In this document: positions 1 through 11,880 of the stretch, one piece after another
Layout: every line of letters begins with the position of its first letter
How positions within the stretch are numbered: position 1 is the stretch's first letter
Assembly (NCBI GenBank): GCA_950295325.1
Contig: OX485803.1
Coordinates: 76,151,554 to 76,215,553 of the forward strand
Direction of reading: 5' to 3'
DNA length: 64,000 bases
Source of the DNA: Polytrichum commune
Lineage: Eukaryota > Streptophyta > Polytrichopsida > Polytrichales > Polytrichaceae
The notes under the pieces: model-generated
The model's database searches: none
Told to the model about the DNA's origin: nothing
The model's input: only the letters and a program-made list of their open reading frames with translations
Position numbers and translations under genes: made by a program

Positions 1-1018
1 TTACTAAATATAGTAATTTTAAAATATCGTGATCAAAACATGAACTTCACATGGAAAATAACAATCAAACCTCCCAAAAAATAGTTTTATATCATTATAG
101 AGTCTAGGATGCGCATCCCATATGGAAAGGTCTTATTGAATTAGATGGCATATCCCAAACTTATTTAAAATAAGTTTGAATGTAGCCGCAATACAACCAA
201 GACTATATAATGCCCCTATTTTCACACTAATTCCAACCTATGTTATGTCCACCAAAAGATGTATCCACAAACACACCCACCACGATTGTCCCGTCAATAT
301 TGTCAGCCGATCGGGAAGAGAGTTCACATTCATTATCTAAAGACGATGCATATGTCGACAACACAAAGGCACTATCTACTACATCCACTACCATCACACC
401 TAAAAAACAACCATGGAATGGACAACCGCATAACCGATGCTATGCAAATAAGAGTGGACACACTATATGTGAGTATATATGACCTGAAATACATACATTT
501 TCCAACTAAAGAGACAATAGTGACTAGCAAACCAAAGACACGCTCGCATTGTGGACATTAAAAAGTAGGTGTTGGGATACCATTGGAGAACCTCATAAAT
601 AAACACGAACATGTGTTCCAAAACAATCCATGGTCAAGTGCAAATAATCCTTATTTTTCCATTCCAATAAACATGGGCATCACATGGTGTTATTTATTAT
701 CTTTAGAAGGCGTTGAAATGATTTGTTAAGTAACCATGGGCATGGTTCTACATCAATACAAGACATGATTTTCACATATGTTCACGAACGCGCGGTCGTA
801 AAGCACATCCCATTTCATGATCAAATGTGCATGGGACAAACAACACATGATGTTAAAGATCACACGATACATATATTCACATTGGTGTCAAAGAACATTA
901 TACATGCATATGAAAAAAATTGAATGATATGGATTTAAAAAATATTAGTCGCATACACAGTCGACACGATGTATGTCGTCGATTATAGGCCCAAAATACA
1001 AAAAAATACGACTTGAGA
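1..1018. other. AT-rich stretch without recognised gene
   Basis: No ORF here resembles a known family; the short open frames at 240-561 are in simple AT-rich DNA and lack recognisable motifs. A degenerate palindrome half-site (around 784-806, ACGAACGCGCGGTCGT) marks where the palindrome-bearing repeat zone begins. Confidence 0.5.
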
Positions 1019-1850
1019 TATACGAATGGGCGTTCGTATACCTCCCTATACATATTCCAGGAGGGTATCTTTATGAACGGCCGCGTGTATGTCACATGTT
1101 GTATTTTTTATGGCAGATAAAATTTAGATTGTAATAATTGTGGTATTTTACGGATGTACTTTCGCAAAACGTATGCCATCATACGGGTATTTGGGGCAAT
1201 TGGATTGGTATACTCCATACGAATGGCCGTTCGTAAAGCTTTGGTAGGTATCTTTATGAATGTCCATTCGTATATCATCATGACAGACTTGTATCATATA
1301 TCATCATCATATTTGGGTCGATGCATAGATGTGTCTATGTATGGATGTTGTTTGGATACATAGACCATATTCACAGGTGGTATTTACAAACGACCGTTCA
1401 TAAGGCTTTGGGTCATATCTTTACGAACGTGCGTTCGTATATCACCATGACATATTGTTTGGGTCTATGCATAGATGTATGTCCATCTATGGATGTTCCT
1501 AGACACATAGACCATACTCACAGGTGGTATTTACGAACGCACGTTCGTATATCACTATGATATATTGTTTGGGTCTATGCATAGATGTATGTCTATCTAT
1601 GGATATTGCTAGATAAATAGACCATACTCACAGGTGATATTTACGAACGCACGTTCGTAAACTCTTAGCCATCACATGTGATTGAATCATTAATACAAAT
1701 GCGTTCATTTGTGATTTACGAACGCGCGTTTGTAAACTCTCAATCACCATATATGTTTCAACCAATACTACAAATGCGTTGATTTGTGATTTACAAACGT
1801 GCGTTTGTAAACTCTCAACCATCATCTATGTTTGAACCAATACTACAAAT
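1019..1850. repeat. Tandem repeat zone carrying palindrome variants
   Basis: Units of roughly 110-130 bp recur between about 1200 and 1660 and share a stretch reading TTTGGGTCTATGCATAGATG followed by a variant of the palindrome ACGAACG-NN-CGTTCGT. From about 1640 to 1850 a shorter unit of about 75-80 bp (containing ACAAATGCGTT) repeats three times, again with one palindrome variant each. The palindromes here are more mutated than those at 5.8-7.5 kb, suggesting an older array. No coding sense is visible. Confidence 0.75.
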
Positions 1851-1874
1851 GCATTGATTTGTGATTTGTGATTT

Positions 1875-2265
1875 ATATTTGTACCATAGGTTGGTTGAAG
1901 CTTAGAAACGTTGGATCTGGATTTGGTTTGCGAAAACCACCTTTGATAAAAAACGTTAGCTAGTCATAAGGACCCGAAAACTACACTATAGGTTGTAGAA
2001 GGTTACAAATGCCAGCTCTAAGCTTATATTATGGAAACAACATCTAAAAGTTGGCCATACAGAACAAAAACGTGAGCTCGTAGGTAGTGTCCAAGACATA
2101 TTTTTTAGCCTTAAACGGAAGTTTAAGGCGATCATACGTCAAAGGAGTTTTCTAGAGATGCACTAGGTTGGGAGGTGTTTTTGCAAGGCTTGGAAATTAC
2201 TAGCAACAAAAGAATTAATGTAGCAAGGAAGGACTGCAAACACCCATTAACAATGGGCTTTCATA
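1875..2265. repeat. Left outer arm of large inverted repeat
   Basis: About 390 bp match, in reverse complement and with few differences, the stretch at about 7782-8180. Shared landmarks are GTACCATAGGTTGGTTGAAG at the outer end, CTAGCTAGTCATAAGG-like sequence in the middle and CCCATTAACAATGGGC at the inner end. Inside both arms lies an array of palindromes, so the structure from 1875 to 8180 is a foldback-type repeat. It may be two oppositely oriented copies of one element rather than a single transposable unit. Confidence 0.8.
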
Positions 2266-2284
2266 TATACGTACTATGCAGCAT

Positions 2285-2850
2285 TTGGTTGCTGCGCAGA
2301 AGTTTACGAAAATGTGGGCCGATGTTTACGAACGCCCGTTCGTAAATGTGCATCGAGGTTTACGAACGTCCGTTCGTAAATGTGGGCCGAGATTTACGAA
2401 CGCACGTTCGTAATTGTGCAGCACTTAGTTTCTGCGCAGAAGCTTACGAAAATGTGGGCCGATGTTTACGAACGCCCGTTCGTAAATGTGGGCCAAGGTT
2501 TACGGCCCGTTCGTAAATGTACGCTGATGTTTACGAACGCACGTTCGTAACTATGCAGCACTTGGTTGCTGCAAAGAAATGTACGAAAATGTGGGCCGAG
2601 GTTTACGAACGCCCGTTCGTAAATGTGCGCTGACGTTTACGAACGCACGTTCGTAACTATGCAGCACTTGGTTGCTGCAAAGAAGTGTACAAAAATGTGG
2701 GCTGAGGTTTACGAACGCCCGTTCGTAAATGTGGGCCGACGTTTACGAACGGGCGTTCGTAAATGTGGGCCGACGTTTACGAACGGGCGTTCGTAAATGT
2801 GCGCCGACGTTTACGAACGGGCGTTCGTAAAACTCCGGAATACGCGGCGG
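2285..2850. repeat. Palindrome array, left arm (about 12 copies)
   Basis: About a dozen copies of the palindrome ACGAACG-NN-CGTTCGT, mostly flanked by TTT and AAA, are separated by short spacers reading GTGGGCCGA or GTGCGCTGA and by longer spacers containing GCAGCACTTGGTTGCTGC. The array corresponds in reverse complement to the larger array at 5820-7620. At its inner end (about 2840) the sequence AACTCCGGAATACG mirrors AATACCGGAGCAT near 5808, showing where the inverted repeat stops. Confidence 0.85.
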
Positions 2851-2860
2851 TATATGCGGT

Positions 2861-4870
2861 GGATATACGTTGTACGTACATGAAGTGTGTAGTGTGGACG
2901 CATAGAAATGTGATATGCGCGCACTCCTACAAGTCTCTAGAGCAGTCTCTAGAGCATGCCGCAAAAAAGAGCTATGGTGTGGGGGGGAAGACCTTTAAGT
3001 ACTGCTCTAGGGCGATTCAAAATCCCTTGGATGCTCTTTAAAAAGCGGATTCCCGCCGCCTACCTTAACCTAACAATATGTCATTCTATCCATGCGAAAC
3101 ATGTATGACGCTATGTATGGAACATGTATGGCATGCATGCAACATATTGAAAATATTAATATCGCTCGCACACCTTAGGTGTTACCAAGGCCTCAGGATA
3201 AAAACATAAATACTATAATAGTCAAATGTTATTGAAATATGATGATGCTTAACATTAAATAAATGATTTGCGACCAAGTTATGAAATCCAAGTTTTTGGG
3301 CAATTCATACCTATATGTTACCAAGGTCTAAGTGATATATATATACACACATACATACAATGAGGTAGGAGTGGGTCAAAATTAGTTATGGAGGTCCCTA
3401 AAATTGTATATATTATATGATTCACATCAAAACATGTCCAGAATATGCTCACTAAGTGTGTGGACACCAATAAAAAGTCGGATTAATTTGGAATGGCTTG
3501 TAAGGTAGAGGAAGGATATGATATGAAACCATACCTAGGTATAATGTAGGTCTTAATTTAAGTGTAAACCTAGATGTGGAAAGATTGAATTAATCCGGAA
3601 TGTGTGGCAAGACTGAAATTAATTTGGAATGGTACATAAGGTAGAGTAAGCATATGAATTCAAAACATACCTAGGTCGAGTCACACTAATTGCATGTTTT
3701 TGCATCCTACGAGAAGTAGGTGCATAACTAAAAGTATTCATTTAAAGTTGAGTCTTAAGACATGCATGTTAGAATAAGATTAAGTATGGACTGTGTGATC
3801 AAAATGCACTCAACATTATTAAGGTGAACGAGGAAGAATTCCAAACTTCACTTTTGACATAAACCAAAGTTGTATCTCAAATCCAATTTTGAATCTTGAA
3901 ATGACAATCGGCATGATTCTCAATAGTTGTTATTAACCGGATGAAGCAATATCCAATCCAACCAACATTGGTAGACCAGTTGGACATGCCCACATACCAC
4001 AACATGGCCACATATTTTGAATATTGGTAAGATTAAAAGATTTAGGGATGTAGGGTTTAGGGTTTGGGGTTAGGGTTTGTGAAAGTTGTGCATGTCCGAC
4101 AGTTAATACAATAGATTACACACACAAACGATATTGACTACTCAATAGCCCATATTGCACTCACTTAATTATGTAGAATGCACATTTTATACTTGCCAAA
4201 TATCCGATCACATGGCTCAAATACACTTAGTTCAAGTTGAAGTTAAAGTTCAATGCACTATACAAATGTTAGTTCAAGTTGACACCTAATTATATGAATT
4301 GATGACATGTTCGAAATTGAATTTCCCTCCACCTCTACTAAAATTAAGTTCACCCCCTCCCCTTAATTTCAAATTGTGTATTTTATGAAGCTAATAATGA
4401 TTAGAGGAACTAATGAACAACTTGAAAGATATTTCATTCTTGAAAATATTATATTTCAAAACACCATATGAGCATCCTTGTGGTTGGATTCTTCATCAAA
4501 TTTCTACTAAATGATGTGCATTGTTCACTACAAATTTATACTCCCTATGTACCTAATGTTTACAAAAGAACCAAATGTATAGGGACTAATAGAATGGGGA
4601 GAAAAAATTCATTTGTATTTATACTAAGCTATTCAAATCAATATGATAAACACCTATACTACATATACATAATACAAAACATGAATTAAGCATGCCTTCA
4701 TTTACTTACAAATTCTACTTTTATTTTCATGCAAGAGAGTCATCGAACGTTCTTCCATCCTAACAAGTATGGACAAGGTAGTCATATGACTGCCTCCATA
4801 ATATGACAACAAGTCATGTATCGTAACTTGGATGAAACTAACACATTTCAATGGTACCAAATTCCCTCCC
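2861..4870. other. AT-rich interior of the inverted repeat, no gene seen
   Basis: About 2 kb without a convincing ORF on either strand. The only distinctive element is a degenerate telomere-like run at about 4044-4080 (repeats of TTTAGGG with variants). Confidence 0.5.
4044..4080 (+). repeat. Short interstitial telomere-like repeat
   Basis: A few imperfect copies of TTTAGGG (Arabidopsis-type telomere repeat), including GTAGGGTTTAGGGTTTGGGG. Supports a plant-lineage genome. Confidence 0.6.
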
Positions 4871-4877
4871 CACCCCT

Positions 4878-4985
4878 ATCCCATCCCAACCCATCCCATC
4901 CCATCCCATCCCAATCCATCCCATCCCATCCCATCCCATCCCATCCCATCCCCTCCCCACACCCCATCCCAGCACATCCCAACCC
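4878..4985 (+). repeat. (CCATC)n microsatellite
   Basis: About twenty near-perfect pentanucleotide repeats of CCATC, with interruptions at the ends. It makes spurious proline/serine-rich open frames. Confidence 0.95.
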
Positions 4986-4999
4986 TTCCAACGTGGAGG

Positions 5000-5805
5000 A
5001 AGCCACGTAGCAACGATAGGGAAACCCTAGCGGCGTTGGCTACCTCCCCGCACCCCTTCTTCTCCTTTCATTGTCATTTGGAGCATAGAAAGGAGAAGCG
5101 GAACGCTGAGCACATGCGGAGCGGAGCTCTTGTCATTTCTTTACTCATATCTTTTCTTTGTTTTGTTGGTGCGCGTGTTTGAGAGTCGCAGATTTCTTTT
5201 GAGAGTTGCAAGTTTGCTAGTAGAGAGCTTGAGAGCTACAAACTTGAAAGTTGCATACACATAAGAGTTGTTGCAAGGGTTTGTATGTAACGTGCGAGGG
5301 CTTAAGAGTGTGAGGGAGGAATGACTAATGTGAGGGTGCAGTAGATTGAATTTACAATTTTGAGGTTTTCGAAGTTTTTCACTAAATGAGGAAGCACAAG
5401 TTTTGGATGTATACCAATTCAACGTGCATAGTGTAATCCCCCTGAACTCACTTCCTTCACATTTTGAAATTTTTTTCATTGTTGAATTCCATGTGTTTTT
5501 TTCCATGTATGTTGAGCTTTGGCATGTTTTGTTTGCAAGCTTCCCCATATTTTTCGATTTAGTGTTCTCTCACAACCTGAAACTCAATTATGTTTTCATT
5601 CGGTTGTTTCAATTTTTATCGTTCTCAAGTTTTATCTTCACTTGCAGTATGCAAAGGCACCAATTCAAGATTGATAGGTATCAATCACAAACCAAAAGTC
5701 GCAAGATGCAATGGACAAATTACTGATACATATCAACCACTCCATTATAGACCAATGCATATTTATATTTGTTTATATATGAATATAAAAACATATGTAC
5801 ATGCG
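5000..5805 (+). other. Leader-like region of a palindrome element
   Basis: This stretch parallels the leader of element B (about 17.0-17.7 kb) in order and sequence style: GAGAGCTTGAGAG-type runs, then GGCTTAAGAGTGTGAGGGAGG, then a T-rich stretch with CACTTCCTTCACATTTTGAAAT and CTCACAACCTGAAACT, ending in a likely splice acceptor TTCACTTGCAG near 5646. In element B the corresponding sequence is an untranslated exon followed by an intron. As in B, palindromes begin downstream. I infer a diverged 5' end of the same element family; no protein start is evident. Confidence 0.5.
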
Positions 5806-5819
5806 TAAATACCGGAGCA

Positions 5820-7640
5820 TGTTTACGAACGGGCGTTCGTAAACTTTAGCGCAACAACCAAGTGCTGCACAGTTACGAACGTGCGTTCGTAAACGTCGGC
5901 GCACGTTTACGAACGGGCGTTCGTAAATCTCGGCCCACATTTACGAACGTGCGTTCGTAAACTTCTTCGCAGCAACCAAGTGCTGCATAGTTACGAACGT
6001 GCGTTCGTAAACGTCGGTGCACATTTACGAACGGGCGTTCGTAAACCTCGGCCCACATTTACGAACGGGCGTTCGTAAATCTCCGCCACATTTACGAACG
6101 AGTGTTCGTAAACCTCGGCCCACATTTTCGTAAAATTATGCGCAGCAACTGAGTGCTGCATAGTTAGTAAATGTACGCCGACTTTTACGAACGGGCGTTC
6201 GTAAACCTCGGCCCACATTTACGAACGGGCGTTCGTAAATCTCCGCCACATTTACGAACGAGTGTTCGTAAACCTCGGCCCACATTTTCGTAAAATTCTG
6301 CGCAGCAACTGAGTGCTGCATAGTTAGTAAATGTACGCCGACTTTTACGAACGGGCGTTCGTAAACCTCGGCCCACATTTACGAACGGGCGTTCGTAAAT
6401 CTCCGCCACATTTACGAACGAGCGTTCGTAAACCTCGGCCCACATTTTCGTAAAATTCTGCGCAGCAACCGAGTGCTGCATAGTTAGTAAATGTGCGCCG
6501 ACTTTTACGAACGGGCATTCGTAAACCTCGGCCCACATTTACGAACGGGCGTTCGTAAATCTCCGCCACATTTACGAACGGGCGTTCGTAAACCTCGGCC
6601 CACATTTTCGTAAAATTCTGCGCAGCAACCGAGTGCTGCATAGTTAGTAAATGTGCGCCGACTTTTACGAACGGGCGTTCGTAAACGTCGGCCCACATTT
6701 ACAAACGGGCGTTCGTAAACCTCGGCCACATTTACGAACGAGCGTTCGTAAACCTCGGCCCATATTTTCGTAAAATTCTGCGCAGCAACCGAGTGCTGCA
6801 TAGTTAGTAAATGTGCGCCGACTTTTACGAACGGGCGTTCGTAAACCTCGGCCCACATTTACGAACGGGCGTTCATAAATCTCCGCCACATTTACGAACG
6901 GGCGTTCGTAAACCTCGGCCCACATTTTCGTAAAATTCTGCGCTGCAACCGAGTGCTGCATAGTTAGTAAATGTGCGCCGACTTTTACGAACGGGCGTTC
7001 GTAAACGTCGGCCCACATTTACGAACGGGCGTTCGTAAACCTCGGCCACATTTACGAACGAGCGTTCGTAAACCTCGGCCCATATTTTCGCAAAATTCTG
7101 CGCAGCAACCGAGTGCTGCATAGTTAGTAAATGTGCGCCGACTTTTACGAACGGGCGTTCGTAAACCTCGGCCCACATTTACGAACGGGCGTTCGTAAAT
7201 CTCCGCCACATTTACGAACGGGCGTTCGTAAATCTCCGCCACATTTACGAACGGGCGTTCGTAAACCTCGGCCCACATTTTCGTAAAATTCTGCGCAGCA
7301 ACCAAGTGCTGCATAGTTAGTAAATGTGCGCCGACTTTTACGAACGGGCGTTCGTAAACCTTGGCCCACATTTACGAACGGGCGTTCGTAAATCTCCGCC
7401 ACATTTATGAACGGGCGTTCGTAAACCTCGGCCCACATTTTCATAAAATTCTGCGCAGCAACCAAGTGCTGCATAGTTAGTAATTGTGCGCCGACTTTTA
7501 CGAACGGGCGTTCGTAAACGTCGGCCCACATTTTCGTAAACTTCTGCTCATCAACCAAGTGTTGCACTGTTACGAATGTGCGTTCGTAAACCTCGACGAG
7601 TATTTACAAATGCGCGTTTGTAAACCTTGGCCAACAACAA
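5820..7640. repeat. Expanded palindrome array in 160-bp units (about 36 palindromes)
   Basis: About three dozen copies of the palindrome ACGAACG-NN-CGTTCGT. Between about 6020 and 7540 they are organised in 160-bp tandem units (starts near 6181, 6341, 6501, 6661, 6821, 6981, 7141). Each unit holds three palindromes spaced 32 bp apart and one non-palindromic spacer with CGCAGCAACCGAGTGCTGC. One unit (near 7205) has an extra 33-bp palindrome step. The long open frames across the array on the minus strand (repeats of YERPFV and LRTPVRK) arise because the palindrome lacks stops in four of six frames and the unit length does not disrupt them; they are not genes. Confidence 0.93.
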
Positions 7641-7781
7641 AGGTTGCATATTTACGAACATGCAATTGTGATCTTCGGCGTAATAACCAAGGGCTGCATG
7701 TTTACGAATGCATACTCATAAACCTTGGCTACATACAATGAAAATGTGCACCACCCCCCTGCTACAATAATCAATAGGGAA

Positions 7782-8180
7782 TAGGAGTACGTATATATGA
7801 AAGCCCATTGTTAATGGGTGTTTGCAGTCCTTCCTTGCTACATTAACTCTTTTGTTGCTAGTCATTTCCAAGCCTTGCAAAAACACCTCCCAACCTAGTG
7901 CATCTCTAGAAAAAACCTTTGACGTATGATCGCCTTAAACTTATGTTTAAGGCTAAAAAATATGTCTTGGACACTACCTACGAGCTCACGTTTTTGGTCT
8001 GAATGGCCAACTTTTAGATGTTGTTTCCATAATATAAGCTTAGAGCTGGCATCTCTAATCTTCTACAACCTATAGTGGAGTTTTCGGGTCCTTATGACTA
8101 GCTAACGTTTTTGGTCAAAGGTGGTTTTCGCAAACCGAATTGAGATCCAACGTTTCTAAGCTTCAACCAACCTATGGTAC
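7782..8180. repeat. Right outer arm of large inverted repeat
   Basis: Reverse complement of 1875-2265 with scattered differences and small indels; begins near GCCCATTGTTAATGGGTG and ends near CCAACCTATGGTAC. Together the arms enclose about 5.5 kb. Confidence 0.8.
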
Positions 8181-8189
8181 ATTTTTCAA

Positions 8190-9225
8190 GTCATTCTAAC
8201 TACTTGCTCTAGACGTCTCCTATGAGTGTCACATTCGCACATACCCACCCTTTCTACTTTCTAATGCATTCTTTGTTCCTACATGACAAGTTGTGCAATG
8301 CACATTTTCAATAACGACTTCAACACCTTTGTCTTGCCAACACTAAGGACTATGTTATCTTAGAAGGAGAGCAGTAATAGGAGAATGCCAACAATGAATC
8401 TACTCTTCAAATCCCTCTTTCAACACTTTGTTGCTTGTTTTCCAAGACTGTTGTCCGTCTGGACTGCCTCACATTTCTAGGTCTAAACTTACAAGCATAC
8501 ACACCTTCTCTAAGAGTCTAAGCTATCTTCACATATGTGTACTAAGAGAGCCAAAAGGTTCTAGGACAATCTTTATATACCTCAAAACAACTACCTACTA
8601 GGTGGGTCAACTTGGTAGGTTCCCACCCTGTCAAAACACTGCAACTACCTGTCCTCACGCGTTTTTGCCCTTTGTCCAGTACATGACCAACTGGCACACT
8701 GAGGTCATAAAAAATGATCAACTAGTCAAAGAAATGCAATGCTATTTAATAACTTTGGACCAACAAGTCATTATCTGACCAACTAAATTATTAACACCAA
8801 ATAATTACTACTACTGAATAAATTGCTCAGTAGTAAAACAGTAAAAACCAATTAGTGGACGTTTTAACAACTAATTGCATTAGGGACAAATTTGACGTCA
8901 ACTAGTAAACTAGCATTCTTTTGCCCTTTCGACAATTCGCGACCAACTAGTCAGTTTTTGATGGGTTGGTTTACTATGAACATTTTATGTTCTTAAAACA
9001 CGGTGCTAACTTCTACCTTAACTTCTATCTTATCTATGTTTGTGCAAATAAACGAAACCACTATACATATTTGCAAACACACATTCGTAAAAATAAGTAA
9101 TGTTGATTTATAGATTACACATTACACTGATTTACGAACGGTTGTTCGTAAATATGCTACCAAAATCTACTTTAACAATTGAGTGTGGATATACTTTATA
9201 TTGTGCATAAAGTATGGTCTTGGAG
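8190..9225. other. No recognised gene; one isolated palindrome
   Basis: About 1 kb without a recognisable ORF. A single palindrome variant is present at about 9131-9153 (ACGAACGGTTGTTCGT). The stretch joins the inverted-repeat arm to the phosphatase-gene fragment. Confidence 0.5.
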
Positions 9226-9521
9226 AACACGGTGCCCATTTTCAAGTTCCTCATCTGTGATCTCCCAAGCCCTTGCCTCGTTCTCGCCAAGAAGTATGCG
9301 ATGAGCTAATTGACGAGAATGGTGTGCCAATGCCCAAGTTTGGTGGTCGAGGCGGAGGGCAACATTTCCTCAAGGTCTTGAGGTCCAGGTTGTGGCTAGA
9401 AGTCCCCCTATTGGAGGGAGTCCCCCACGGGAGCTGGCACATATTGAAGAACGACACATATTCGAGGCCAGTCAACAAACTTGGCTATAGTTGCAGGCCG
9501 GAGATTTTCAAAGCTATATAG
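9221..9521 (+). pseudogene. Truncated HAD/FCP1-like phosphatase fragment
   Basis: Nucleotides 9230-9430 align closely with 23678-23890 of element B, covering the middle of its FCP1-like domain; the shared motif KFGGRGGGQ is intact. Immediately after the shared PHG motif the sequence jumps to what in element B lies at about 25146 (KNDTYS ... RPEIF), so about 1.25 kb including the DDSP catalytic motif is missing. The upstream DLNGV motif is also absent. The frame stays open for about 80 codons but cannot make a phosphatase. Best read as a piece of an internally deleted, non-autonomous copy. Confidence 0.8.
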
Positions 9522-9935
9522 GCCATTGGAGCATTACAGAGAGAAGCCACCGTAAAAGATAAGGACATGGCCGCGAGAAAAAATATAGTGGGACGTACTA
9601 GTGGGACTATAAACGCCTACAGACTCCCTAAATGTGTGTAGGGGTAGAGCATAGTGCTTGGTTATCCATTCTATTTGAAGGTCTTCAAGACATTAATGGT
9701 ATTTCCATTATGTTTGTATTTCAAACCCGTTGAATAGATTCAATTTCCAATCATTCTCCACATCTTCCTTTCCATTAGCAACAATTTGTCATTTTATACA
9801 CATATGTTTTCATGTATGGTTCATTTTTTTGTTCACTTTGATGCATTTATGTTGATGATTATATCCAATGTTATACGTATGGTATTTTAATGTTGTTAAC
9901 ATTGGCTCAAATTTGAAAACCACGTCCTTGAATAG

Positions 9936-9976
9936 TCTCAAAATCATCAAAAAGTCTCCGATTACCGAATATAGTG
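9936..9976 (+). repeat. Shared element right terminus, copy 1
   Basis: About 40 bp ending AAAGTCTCCG...CGAATATAGTG also occur at 25618-25661 (end of B) and, more diverged, at 16890-16929 (end of A). Homology stops just after TAGTG followed by TTT or TTC. The CACTA-like tip (TAGTG is the reverse complement of CACTA) suggests, but does not prove, a terminal inverted repeat of a CACTA-type element; no matching CACTA left end was found by eye. Confidence 0.65.
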
Positions 9977-9979
9977 TTT

Positions 9980-11640
9980 AGTAGCAAACTTGTTTACACT
10001 GGAGTTTTTGTTTCAGTGGTAAGTTGTGTTAAGTACTCGATTATAGAATACCAATATATGATCTTGAAAACCTTTAATCAAAAGTAAAGGTTTAAAGCAA
10101 ATGGTAAAATATGGCTTACAACATAAATCCATCTATGTGATGTAATGTTTGGACAATTTAACAATGACATCATATTAATAATGTAGGTGGATTTTTCCAT
10201 TCATAACATTATTGAAGTCCATAACATGATTGTTTTCTGGGATTCATAGTATCCCACAAAATATTCCTTCATATTCCCACATTCACTCTTAATATAGGAA
10301 TATAAAGGAATATTTTATAAAATACTATCAATCCCACAAAACATTGTTATGGATTTGAATAATGCTATCTTAAGCTCACATCAAAGGATAACAAGTATCA
10401 GCCAAATCTTGTACTTGCCTCTAAGGGGTAGATTTTACCCAGCCAAAGAAAGATTGAAAAAAATGAAAGGTAAGGTTACCCATAAATTTGCTTCACTTTT
10501 GAAATGTTTATGATTTTATTTTACAAAATTTAAAGGTAGTCATATATTAGTTTTGAATTACTTCCACTTAAGCCTTGACATGTATTGGGAGTTATTCAGT
10601 TAACCATGCTTGCACTATGTCCTCGTGTTTGTTTAGGGTTGGGCGATTATAGGGTTTAGGGTTTAGGGTTTAGGGTACCACGTATGAACTACTGAGAGTA
10701 TCCCCCTTCTGTCACCTACTTAATATTGCTTGCCTTAATAATATTTGGATACCCCACCCTCCCCTTCTTTCCATTATGCTTTGTTGGGCTCATAATGGTA
10801 CTTGGAACAACAATTGCTATTGTTTGAGTCATTATTGTAGATAATGTACATGGGGTACGAAAATTGGTTTTTTTCTCACGTATAGTACATGAAGAAGGCT
10901 AGTATTAGTTTTTTTGAAATAAATGTTGATGTATTGAAGGGGGCCCTAAGGTTAAGAGAGGTAATTGACAATATTGATTTTAATGCAACCCATAGTATCT
11001 ATGACAATAGATGTGCTACTTTCATGGCCTCTAGGCGCTCAAAATTTGTGTACGTATTAATACAATAATATATAGGTGTGTAAAGGTGGGTAAATTAAAC
11101 GGGTTGGATGGTAGGGTGGTGGCCAATGTAATTACGATATTAAATGCAAGATGAGAGGAGATAACATGATATTGGAGTGAATATCATTACATCGTATGCA
11201 AAACAATAAAATAGAGGCTAGTTTAATTTTGAATGACATGTATTTTTATTCTCCATGTACTATTGTTGTTGTTGTGGTTAATGTTTTACACGATACTATA
11301 ATTTTTTGTCTACTAATTCTACAATGAACTTTCAATATTAGGTACTTCAATATTAAAACCCCCCCTCAACAATGTTCAATGTTCATATCTTATTAGCCAA
11401 TTTTCTTTGTTGTCCACCATAAATATGTAGATGCCTTTTGCTTTGTCATTATGTGGACTCATGGTCTATGCATGTTGTCTACTATGAATACACATTCCAT
11501 TGTAAGGCTGGCACACGGAATGTAGTAATGTTAGGTTTTTATTTATAGGACGTAGTTGGTGGCTAGTATCCTATGTTGGAAAACGGATCCAAGGGAAAAC
11601 GATGAGTACTTAAGGGGACATCCCCCCCACCAAGGGACTC
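9980..11640. other. AT-rich stretch without recognised gene
   Basis: No convincing ORF. Contains a short interstitial telomere repeat at 10651-10676. The left end of element A must lie somewhere in or just after this stretch but I could not place it. Confidence 0.45.
10651..10676 (+). repeat. Interstitial telomere repeat (TTTAGGG)n
   Basis: About three and a half perfect copies of TTTAGGG in a row. The heptamer is the Arabidopsis-type telomere repeat, supporting a plant-lineage genome. Confidence 0.9.
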
Positions 11641-11880
11641 TTTTTGCATCTCAGATGTGGGTTGCGCTGCTTGGACCCTTGTAGCGTGCTGGATGTTTAT
11701 TTTGTGCAGGTACAGATCCTATTGCAATGGACCTTTTATACCCCAAATACTAAATTCCAAGCTCTAAACCCATTAGTGGAGCCAATTTTTATGTGGATTG
11801 CACTTAGTATGATTGATTTTTTTTGTTTATGGCAGGTATCGTTCCTGGTGCAAGGTTCCTATTATGGCGCCGCAAATCGC

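Larger units (their letters stand above)
9221..9976 (+). mobile_element. 3' part of an internally deleted copy of element B
   Basis: After the coding fragment, the sequence follows element B's 3' end (25146-25661): GTGGGACG...ACTAGTGGGAC, GACTCCCTAAATG, GACATTAATGGTATTTCCATTA, and the terminal stretch ending CGAATATAGTG at 9976. The 5' limit is uncertain. The leader-like region at 5.0-5.8 kb and the palindrome array could belong to the same copy, which would then span about 5.0-9.98 kb. Confidence 0.7.

Noticed and set aside
4832-5182. Proline-rich small protein
   Set aside because: It is translation of the (CCATC)n microsatellite and its flank.
5873-7567. Nested minus-strand ORFs of 60-140 codons with YERPFV and LRTPVRK repeats
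   Set aside because: They shift by exactly the 160-bp repeat period and simply read the palindrome array, which is stop-free in four frames. No codon constraint is visible.
5820-7620. CRISPR-like array
   Set aside because: Regularly spaced palindromes, but the intervening sequences repeat too (no unique spacers), no cas genes are present and the genome is eukaryotic.
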